This document shows positions 59,201-64,000 of a stretch of DNA of 64,000 nt, in pieces. The stretch is from assembly GCF_000003815.2 (NCBI RefSeq), contig NC_049983.1, forward strand, positions 15,143,060-15,207,059, read 5' to 3'. Source of the stretch: Branchiostoma floridae. Taxonomy: Eukaryota; Chordata; Leptocardii; Amphioxiformes; Branchiostomatidae. The notes beneath the pieces were generated by a model that searched no databases, was not told the DNA's origin, and saw nothing but the letters and a program-made list of their open reading frames with translations. The position numbers and the translations under genes are program-made. Every line of letters begins with the position of its first letter. Position 1 is the first letter of the stretch.

Positions 59201-62200
59201 AGCTAAACAACATTGTTATTCTTACTGGTCATCACGCAACATGCATGTCAACTACAGATTTGGAACTGCTTCAAGAACAAATAAGAACTAGCAAGCGAAC
59301 TCAAACTGTGGATAACAACACAGATAGACCAACTTGCTTAGGATTTGGCATCGCAGGTCATAGGTCTAACAAATGTTATCCGGGACAGAAACGTCTGGAA
59401 AGAGGTCTTTAGACTAGAGGGGGGACTTGGCCCAGGTAATTACTAACTGCCTAAAATGCTTATAGTAAACTGCTGAAAATAATAAGATAAACACAGCAGA
59501 CTTACCCAGGAAGGAGGAGTAGAAGCCCACACCAAACTGGCCAATCAGAGCGCTCTGTTCCTCGGCCGTGCCCTCTGCCAGTTTGTTGAGGAACTCACTG
59601 GTGCCAGACCGGGCGATAGTGCCCAGGTTGTTCACCAGCTCACTCTTGGTCATGCCGATTCCAGTGTCCGTAACGTGCAGGACGCCGTTCTCTTTGTCTG
59701 CCTGTAGGTGTGACAGTATCGATAATAAATAATTTGTCAATTTTCTTTAGAAAACATCATTGTAATTATGTTTAAGGTTAGGCATTCAGGATTGAAATGA
59801 AAGACAGTATATCTTTTATTGCATCTATACAACTGGACAATATTTTTTCTTCATCAGTTTGGCATAATGCGTCATTGGGTGTGAAAACATCAGAAGCAAG
59901 TATGTACACCAACACCTTTCTACATACTTAGATATTAAGAGAGTTCTTACCTTGATTTTGATGGTCAGTTCTTCATTTGTTGATAAAACCTCCTTGTCGG
60001 TAAGTGAGAGGAAGCGAATCTTGTCCAGAGCATCGGAGGAGTTGGAGATCAACTCACGAAGGAAGATCTGGAACACAACAAAAGTGAAAAAAAAATTAAT
60101 CATTGCCGTAAGGCAACAGTGTCTTCAAACCTGGAAAAAAGTGTAGATATTTGGTATGCCTGTAACAACTTGATAACTATGTTACCAGTAGTGCATGGGT
60201 TTTAAAAGAAGAGATGAAATGTTTAAGATATGGTTTGCTTGTTTGAACCTTTATCTATTCACGAGAATTTCTATTCCGGCCTGCAGGCTGCTTTTCATTG
60301 AGGTCATGAGAGAGGTAATGGTCAGATAAAATATAACAGAGATACAGATTACATCGAGTCCTAATAAATCCATCAACATATATCACTACATAAACATGGT
60401 ATGAAACATTAGTAGAGCAAAAGCTCAGTATTGGAAAAAGTCTTGTTACCTCCTTGTTCTTGTAGAGGGAGTTGATGATGAGTTTCATCATACGGCTGAC
60501 TTCTGCCTGAAACTCGTGTTTTTCTGCCCGATCTCTCATTTCTTTAATTTGCGCCACGTTTAGTCCGTCCAACTTGATGGCCTCTTCTTCCCTGAAAATT
60601 GCATTTCAAAGATATGACTTTAAAAAATCGACAAAATGATATCAAAGAAACTAGACATATCAATTTGCAAGTAAACAGTTACTGCACAGAGGAAAAATCT
60701 CATGATTTCCATCTACTGAAAAAAGATCAGTTTGGAAAAGGTTAAATGCATTTAGATTACAATAGATTGTCTTGAATTATGGCAGCACTTACTGTCTAAT
60801 CAACAAGTAACATCAATGCATCAAAACTCTTAAGGGCTAAATTGGCACTTAACAGAAGCTCTAAAAATGTTTCAACCAAAATTATCAGATCTTTGGGTCA
60901 AAATTTTAGCCCAAGGCACATGTCAAGCATGCTAAATATTCATAAAACACCTTGTGGGTCTTCTGCAATGCGTTATTTAAAATATATGGAGACTGTATTA
61001 TTTTAGCTTGCAAAACTTGTTTAAAGTTTTAATTTGCAATACCTGACAACATTCTGCAAATTGCAGACATTGATATCTTAATGGAATAATGGATTGCTAT
61101 AGCTGGATTTCTCTTTTTCCTTTTACCCTCTCTGGTATGTTTATTATAAAAGTACTGTTACTCTTTATAAGTAATTCTGTAAAATATGTCCTTTGTAACT
61201 CATTGAGAGGCAGGAACAAATGTCCCTGACCCATAGAAATATCAAGTACTCCCACAATACAATTGTTACAAGTACATGTTTAGGACCAAATATGGAAATG
61301 TAACAATCATCGATCGATCACTGAGCCGCATCATAGACAAAATGAGAACCGAGGTCAAATCCTGGTGATGTGGCATTTCAGCAAACATATAGATATACAC
61401 TGGTGATAGTCATGTATCCACAACATCATGTATTTATGCTTACACTATTGTACATGTTTCGATATCCTTGATGGCAAAAACATTACCTTTGCTACAGTTA
61501 TGTCAGTCTTCAACAAAGTTACCTAAAGTGGTAAGATCAAACTTAAAACTTCTTTCACCCATTCTAGACTTCTTCTGTTTCAAAGTCTGCAACTGAAACG
61601 CCCCCTGCAGTTCCAAAGAATGCTGCATGAGGGCTCCTTCCAGACCACAAGAACTGCCTACCAACCAAAAATCGTGCCCACAGCTTGTCCAGGAGATACA
61701 ATTAAAACCGGAAGTTCCACTGCACTACCACAGAAACCCACTAGGGGAGCAGAAAACCACTAGGGGAGCAAAGTCTCATCAAGACTTACATACCAAACAA
61801 ATATGAGGACAATATCCAGGCCACACAGACACTCTCACAAATGCTGTCAAAATCATTAACTTTTTGGCAGAGGGGTTAATCAGATTGAAGTGCCAAAGGC
61901 CATTACTTTAAAACCTGATCTCCAAGCAGATATTTGGGTGGACTTAAGTGAACAATATTGAACAAAGCTTCCATTTTTTCATGGAGGGAACAATATATGA
62001 CTACTGTAAATGCAGAAATGTTTGCGGTGGATTAATGTTCGCGGTTTTCGCGGTGACCACTTCACCGCGAATTTAAAACCACCCTGAACATTTTTCTATT
62101 ATGATATTAGATTGCAGTCTATGGTGTTACCGTGAACTTAAATCCACAGCAAAAAGTCCCTTTTCCAGCGGCCGCAAAATTAAATCCCCGCGAACTTAAA

Positions 62201-63394
62201 TACATTTACAGTAGCTTAAAAGGCATAAGTTACCTCTTAACGGCTTCGTCGTCAGTCCTGGACCCCTCTGCGTGGTCGCCAATGTCATCTTCAACTGTGG
62301 CATCGGCATCATCATCAGCATACACTGTAGCTGTGGGGTGGGGGCAAGGAGGAAAAATATTAGAACTGAGAAAACTGAAGAAGTATTTGATTTTCCTGCT
62401 GCGTTGGTCCCTGAGTGAGAGAGGACCCTGACACAAGGATGGAAGGCAGTTGGCTAGTCTTCACACTGACTGCACTTCCAAGCGTCTCTGTCCAGCGGGT
62501 TCAAAAGTTGGCAAGGCCGTACACATTTGAATTACAGAGATTTTGATTAACTGCCCTTGAGCATAAAACTCAGTTTTGTACACTAGGTGCAAGCCGACTA
62601 AGACCAGACTGATACAGTAGCAGAACTATTCTTGATATTTTAAAGTGTGGTGGGTTCTTTTATGGCTATTACAAACGCAGGCCCTTCGGCTTGATGTCCC
62701 ATCTGAGAGGACCTCCCTAACCTTAGCTAGGTTCTCATTTTCACCTGAGTCGGGTGAGGAAATATGTGTTTAGTGCCTATCCCAAGGGTTTAGCACTGGG
62801 GCCTTCTTGGGACTTCTACCCAAAACCTTTAGGATTTACGTCAATAGCAAGAGTAACTACCTTTGATCTGGTTGCCATGCATTTATTTTCAGATCGAACT
62901 AATTTGTCATTTCTCGAAGGTGAGACTTGATTGATTATGAAATTTTGCACACAAAACGGTTTATCAAGTGCTATAAAATCAACCAGTTTTTTCTTAATTT
63001 GAAATGTTATGTAACTCAAACATCGAAAAGGTAAAGAGGTATTTTACGGCAAGGAGGGAGGTTCAAAACAACACGACTTTCATCTGATATTACCTGCTGC
63101 AGCTGCAGGAAAAATCCGAACTGGCAACTCTAGGTGTAAAAACCGCATTCTACACAACATTTCGACACAAGTACTGATTCATACTTTTCGGAAACAAACA
63201 GTGAGAAGAAAAATTTAAAGGAACTTTTGTTTTAGAACCGGTACTGCATTCACGCCCCCCTCCCTCTCGAAAACACACACGTGGGGATTTTACATCGAAT
63301 TTCCCTCATAAAATCGTGTTGTAAAATCTTGCAATAGCTTACCTGTAGCCAGAACCAAGCACAGCACTCCGAAGAGCCAATATTTTCCCGACAT
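38888..63394 (-). CDS. HSP90B1: HSP90B1 / GRP94 / endoplasmin
   Basis: ER-lumenal HSP90 chaperone that folds secreted and membrane client proteins with ATP. Twenty-one exons join in phase with consensus splice sites: 63394-63343, 62330-62234, 60591-60450, 60067-59951, 59701-59506, 58937-58808, 57992-57881, 57376-57284, 48729-48691, 48240-48131, 47598-47439, 46219-46019, 45600-45530 (or 45460-45390), 44886-44715, 44013-43849, 43349-43198, 42488-42423, 41857-41779, 41078-40923, 39692-39540, 38929-38888. They sum to 2,505 bases, 834 residues, slightly longer than vertebrate GRP94. A signal peptide at the start and KDEL at the end fix its compartment. Intron 8 (about 8.55 kb) is swollen by transposons. 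Exon 13 exists in two versions. The gaps at 46486-47136 and 49825-50145 fall in introns, so the coding model is complete. Confidence 0.96.
40191..40231. repeat. Copy of HSP90B1 exon 20 acceptor edge
   Basis: CCTCGGCCTGTACAATCACA and ACCAATGTTAAAACTT repeat the junction at 39684-39725 (end of intron 19 and first bases of exon 20). It lies in the same intron, inside a duplicated block that also repeats GTCCCATATnGGGGCAGTGG. Confidence 0.7.
40372..40628 (+). mobile_element. SINE-like element, degenerate
   Basis: Shares GTCGTGCCAAAGACTTTAAA, GCTTTCTCTGCTTAGCACTC and a later GCCGCCTGATACACC with the better-preserved SINE at 41147-41430. The promoter boxes are decayed. It is followed by a remnant of the ACGCCAAATAGCA palindrome at 40629-40672. 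Confidence 0.55.
40807..40841. repeat. Copy of HSP90B1 exon 19 donor edge
   Basis: CTTTGCATTGAGGTTGACAT and TCATACTGAGTCTGA repeat the last 35 bases of exon 19 (40923-40957), with the donor GT lost. It is in intron 19. Confidence 0.8.
41108..41505 (+). mobile_element. tRNA-derived SINE inserted in a palindromic repeat
   Basis: GGTTAGACTACCGGGTGATA and AGATACGCCAAA (41108-41144) is the left arm of the palindromic family; the core and right arm resume at about 41431 (GGCAATTACGCAAGCAACTG, then CATATCC-type text). Between them is a SINE with ATGGCTGAGTGGGTAGAGCG (A box) and TTTGATCCC (B-box end) and an (AACT)n tail. It lies in HSP90B1 intron 18. Confidence 0.65.
42870..42909. repeat. Copy of HSP90B1 exon 16 donor edge
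   Basis: CAGCCATAAGAGCTTGCTAC and CAGGGAACAGGGGGACTCA copy exon 16's last 40 bases (43198 upward), together with the adjoining intronic GTAAT donor position. It lies in intron 16. Confidence 0.8.
43460..43611. mobile_element. Fragment related to the TATA-flanked element family
   Basis: GCGAAGCACAAAAGGGGATG and the right end TGAACAAGGTCTCATATGAG followed by GTATAA match the ends of the elements at 52171-52435 and 52493-56954. No matching left end was found. Confidence 0.55.
43849..48240 (-). CDS. HSP90B1: HSP90B1 exons 10-15: middle domain
   Basis: Client- and ATP-gamma-phosphate-contacting middle domain. Exon 10 contains [17 protein letters not shown], exon 11 [18 protein letters not shown], and exon 12 [20 protein letters not shown] and [20 protein letters not shown], which includes the conserved catalytic-loop arginine (SRETLQQ). 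Exon 13 is one of two alternatives. Exon 14 has [20 protein letters not shown] and [11 protein letters not shown], and exon 15 [20 protein letters not shown] and [18 protein letters not shown]. Lengths and junction phases match throughout; no residue-level defects are seen. Confidence 0.95.
44099..44314. repeat. Two truncated copies of HSP90B1 exon 15 acceptor edge
   Basis: Sequences ending at 44160 and 44314 repeat the first 50-70 bases of exon 15 with an AG acceptor (coding-strand TCCCAG|GCGGAGAGCTCTCC) and the adjoining intron (CAAACAAAAGTGT text). Neither copy reaches a donor. In the second, [18 protein letters not shown] is still readable. Confidence 0.88.
44600..44647. repeat. Copy of HSP90B1 exon 14 donor edge
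   Basis: CTCCTTCCTACTGGTGCCTG and CCATGAAGAAGATGGCCTCC copy the last ~48 bases of exon 14 together with a GTGAG donor (CTCAC on the plus strand). The adjoining CCAACACAnATGAGCTTCCATGA is duplicated as well. Confidence 0.88.
45390..45460 (-). CDS. HSP90B1: HSP90B1 exon 13, version A (second copy)
   Basis: 71-bp exon with the same phases, acceptor CTCACTCAG and donor CCAG|GTGAGT. It encodes [20 protein letters not shown] and YST, giving Ser at the split codon. By my count 59 of 71 bases match version B; four to five residues differ, including two charge changes. Using both exons together (142 bp) would shift the frame, so they should be mutually exclusive. Confidence 0.88.
45530..45600 (-). 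CDS. HSP90B1: HSP90B1 exon 13, version B (first in transcript order)
   Basis: 71-bp exon, phase 0 in and phase 2 out, with acceptor CTCCACAG and donor CCAA|GTAAGT. It encodes [20 protein letters not shown] and then YST, with the split codon giving Asn when joined to exon 14. This version is closer to the usual GRP94 sequence (IAD, and N before IKLG). It is followed after 69 bp by the second version. Confidence 0.9.
46486..47136. other. Assembly gap
   Basis: 651 N in HSP90B1 intron 11, next to a CA microsatellite. Flanking exons join in phase, so no coding loss is expected. Confidence 0.99.
47171..47420. repeat. CA-rich microsatellite
   Basis: Imperfect (CA)n with CTCT and CATGCGCGCACG steps, running up to about 20 bp before the exon 11 donor side. 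Confidence 0.95.
48691..57376 (-). CDS. HSP90B1: HSP90B1 exons 8-9: charged linker
   Basis: Exon 57376-57284 (31 codons, [20 protein letters not shown] onward) and the microexon 48729-48691 (13 codons, [13 protein letters not shown]) encode the acidic linker between the ATPase and middle domains. The next exon begins with more acidic residues and then [11 protein letters not shown]. Both exons are phase 0-0, so either could be skipped without a frameshift and linker length may vary. They are separated by about 8.55 kb of transposon-filled intron. Confidence 0.88.
48893..50334. mobile_element. DNA transposon, CAGTCAAACCTG termini, gap inside
   Basis: CAGTCAAACCTG (48893-48904) and CAGGTTTGACTG (50323-50334) face inward, with TA just outside each end. 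Inner arms share GACCACC and GGTCCCTTGA-type text. The centre holds a 321-base gap and a promoter-like stretch. Length is about 1.44 kb plus the uncertainty of the gap. No transposase frame is visible. It lies in HSP90B1 intron 8. Confidence 0.75.
49825..50145. other. Assembly gap
   Basis: 321 N inside the transposon in HSP90B1 intron 8. Confidence 0.99.
50822..51531. mobile_element. AT-rich MITE with TAGAGTCCATTCC termini
   Basis: TAGAGTCCATTCCAAGACAC and its complement GTGTCTTGGAATGGACTCTA bound about 710 bp. The TA at the edges suggests TA target duplication. The interior is AT-rich and non-coding, with repeated AAATGGTA text. Confidence 0.78.
51712..52112 (-). pseudogene. LINE reverse transcriptase C-terminal fragment, 3' part
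   Basis: Minus-strand frame reads [34 protein letters not shown]-like [22 protein letters not shown] and [12 protein letters not shown], then a stop. This is the thumb/C-terminal region of a non-LTR retrotransposon ORF2. It is broken at a TATA (52113-52116) by inserted transposons; the preceding codons resume at 56955. Confidence 0.82.
52117..52488. mobile_element. Palindromic MITE C, TATA-flanked, split by element A
   Basis: Arms of about 52 bp start ATTTGGGGGTTATGCTAAG and end CTTAGCATAACCCCCAAT and are nearly perfect complements. TATA lies at 52113-52116 and 52489-52492. Without the inner element it would be only about 103 bp, almost pure palindrome. Element A occupies its centre. Confidence 0.8.
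52171..52435. mobile_element. MITE A, TATA-flanked, nested in C
   Basis: 23-bp inverted termini (CCTCATACGAGACCTTG on the left) with TATA directly outside both (52167-52170, 52436-52439). Its left 140 bp match the right end of the 4.46-kb element B (GGGAGAGTACAATATGCAG, AATCGCTAGATGGTGCAC, ACGTGATGACGCCCCTTCC), so A looks like a deletion derivative of that family. Confidence 0.85.
53645..53868. repeat. 26-bp satellite inside element B
   Basis: About eight and a half copies of TCATATTGATCACATCACAT plus TGTCTCA, with one copy short by 3 bp. Each unit has TGATCA sites. Confidence 0.92.
56080..56745. other. GC-rich block of unknown origin in element B
   Basis: Base composition differs sharply from the AT-rich flanks. 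Frames are open on both strands (plus 56080-56592, minus 56304-56741) with no recognisable domain. Short direct repeats recur: GACGGCCGTCTGT / GGCCGTCTGT, CCTCCAGGTT, GCGCCGAAAG and CCGATAGGGGCTT. High GC alone can open frames, so I do not call a gene. Confidence 0.4.
56955..57158 (-). pseudogene. LINE reverse transcriptase fragment, 5' part
   Basis: Reads [20 protein letters not shown], then [20 protein letters not shown] and [11 protein letters not shown], which precedes the IRP-EYAAPVW block in such proteins. The catalytic core further upstream is missing, so the LINE was already truncated or decayed before the insertions split it. Confidence 0.8.
57881..63394 (-). CDS. HSP90B1: HSP90B1 exons 1-7: signal peptide and ATPase domain
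   Basis: Residues 1-22 form the signal peptide ([18 protein letters not shown], cleavage expected after VYA). An acidic pre-N region ([19 protein letters not shown]) follows. The GHKL ATP-binding domain starts at [20 protein letters not shown]. It shows the HSP90 signature ([12 protein letters not shown]), the catalytic glutamate and magnesium-binding asparagine in [10 protein letters not shown], the nucleotide-binding aspartate in VTDTGIGM, the lid ([13 protein letters not shown]) and the glycine-rich [10 protein letters not shown]. The GRP94-typical lid-adjacent insert ([11 protein letters not shown]) is present. Exon 6 (58937-58808) encodes [20 protein letters not shown] and is bordered on both sides by tandem copies of its own edges. 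Exon 7 ends with [15 protein letters not shown]. Every expected motif is intact. Confidence 0.95.
58295..58432. repeat. Palindromic repeat, ACGCCAAACAGCA copy
   Basis: GTCAATGAAGGTTAGAAATC and ATACGCCAAACAGCAATAAC open the unit; AATCATATCCAGTTGCTTGA and GTAATTGCTATTTGACATA close it. It is the fullest copy of this family here, in HSP90B1 intron 6. Confidence 0.75.
58552..58834. repeat. 82-bp tandem copies of exon 6 donor edge
   Basis: The junction text TGACCTGACAGTGGTTCCC and GCCCAGGGTGTT, i.e. the donor and the last ~26 bases of HSP90B1 exon 6, recurs at 58561, 58643 and 58725 before the real edge at 58807, exactly 82 bp apart, with intronic TTAACTTGTTAAACCTGAAC between. Confidence 0.92.
58905..59250. 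repeat. Tandem copies of exon 6 acceptor edge
   Basis: TTCTTACTGGTCACCACAAC and ACGGTCAGACACTG, i.e. the first ~32 bases of exon 6 plus its acceptor, recurs at about 58973, 59039, 59138 and (partly) 59218 after the real edge ending at 58937. Spacing is about 65-100 bp. Several copies keep CTG, i.e. an AG acceptor on the coding strand. Confidence 0.9.
62002..62213. mobile_element. MITE with TACTGTAAATG termini
   Basis: TACTGTAAATGCAGAAATGT at the left and TACATTTACAGTA at the right bound 212 bp with characteristic TTCGCGGTTTTCGCGG and CACCGCGAATTT text. It lies in HSP90B1 intron 2. Confidence 0.8.
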
Positions 63395-64000
63395 GGTGAC
63401 TGTTTTCGTCAGAATATCTCTTTAAAAAGAGAAAAAGACGTCAAACTCTCACAAGTCGAAAATATCGTCTGACACTGACTGAGGAAACCCGAACGGGGAA
63501 TACCTCACCGTCAGCCAATCAGCGCGCACCACGCTTACACACGTGACTACGCTTGAACCAATCAGCGCTGTCCAACACACAACCCCGCACGCCCAGAGCG
63601 TGGCTGGCGCTGATTGGCTGCGTGAACCCGGAAGTGGATAGCAATGTGGTGAAAAGAGAGAGCTTTCTACTAATCCTCGAGCAGATGCAGGGTTTAATAT
63701 GTTTTGCGCATTTTTAAAGCACCCCCCCCCCCCCTTTTCCCCAGGTCTTTTTGGAGGTCTGAGCCTTTATGTTATGTTATCTTATTACTAGCAAGACTAG
63801 AAAAGCACACCATACCTTGCATAGGACTATAAATCAAAAGCTCCTTGCATAGGGGCAGAAACATTCTGGTGACCTCCCCTATTGAAAAGTCACAGTATGA
63901 ATGATCGACATGACGATAGCGGTCGCTTCAATGGGAAGAACAAGAAGAAAATGTTGCCAAAACAATCGTGAAATAGGCCGGACCGATCAAAAATAAACGT
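63395..64000. other. HSP90B1 promoter and upstream DNA
   Basis: 5' UTR and promoter, then unannotated DNA with a run of 14 C at 63722-63735 and a TAATCCTCGAGCAGATGCAGG stretch that resembles a decayed TAATCTCCAAGCA element. No other gene is seen before the window edge. Confidence 0.5.
63515..63617. promoter_or_regulatory. HSP90B1: Cluster of ER stress elements upstream of HSP90B1
   Basis: Two exact ERSE sequences (CCAAT-N9-CCACG): 63515-63533 on the plus strand and 63599-63617 on the minus strand. A third, near-match (CCAAT-N9-CCAAC) is at 63558-63576. They lie 121-223 bp upstream of the start codon. ERSEs bind NF-Y at CCAAT and ATF6/XBP1 at CCACG and induce ER chaperones, including mammalian GRP94, in the unfolded protein response. 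A CACGTGAC at about 63539 lies between them. All three CCAAT boxes share CCAATCAGCGC. Confidence 0.88.

Overview
The window reads as chordate nuclear DNA, most likely amphioxus (Branchiostoma). Genes are intron-rich with GT-AG introns, DNA is AT-rich, small inverted-repeat transposons are dense, and the gene set (ST8Sia sialyltransferase, EGF/C-type lectin receptor, SLC25 carrier, HSP90B1) fits a basal chordate. The species is inferred from this content, not proven. Four assembly gaps (16043-16423, 33227-33326, 46486-47136, 49825-50145) interrupt it.

Layout. 1-3573: repeats without a gene. 3622-4512 (+): a C2H2 zinc-finger protein with a decayed last finger. 6600-10688 (-): a three-exon ST8Sia-type alpha-2,8-sialyltransferase. 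10689-13780: AT-rich intergenic DNA. 13781-28042 (-): a type II membrane receptor with a cytoplasmic tail of five YED[VT]DP motifs and proline-rich SH3-type motifs, one membrane segment, a Ser/Thr-rich stalk, at least 22 one-exon EGF domains and a C-terminal C-type lectin domain with EPN and WND motifs. 28043-31668: duplicated intergenic DNA. 31669-35957 (+): a six-exon mitochondrial carrier close to the UCP4/UCP5/KMCP1 group. 38888-63394 (-): HSP90B1 (GRP94/endoplasmin), whose 21-exon, 834-codon model closes in frame from signal peptide to KDEL, with ER-stress elements in its promoter.

The genes do not form an operon or an obvious pathway. The sialyltransferase, the lectin receptor and GRP94 all belong to the secretory route, but that may be chance.

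Three patterns stand out. First, exon duplication at every scale: whole EGF exons in 514-bp and 1,044-bp tandem units; a duplicated 71-bp HSP90B1 exon whose length and phase make it a candidate mutually exclusive exon pair; and many short tandem copies of exon edges carrying a splice site, in both HSP90B1 and the carrier gene. Second, a chain of inverted-repeat elements, all flanked by TATA, that entered a LINE fragment inside HSP90B1 intron 8, one of them 4.46 kb with unidentified contents. Third, the lectin receptor locus shows local decay: a stop in a duplicated tail exon, a frame problem in the stalk exon, and a last-base change in one EGF exon.
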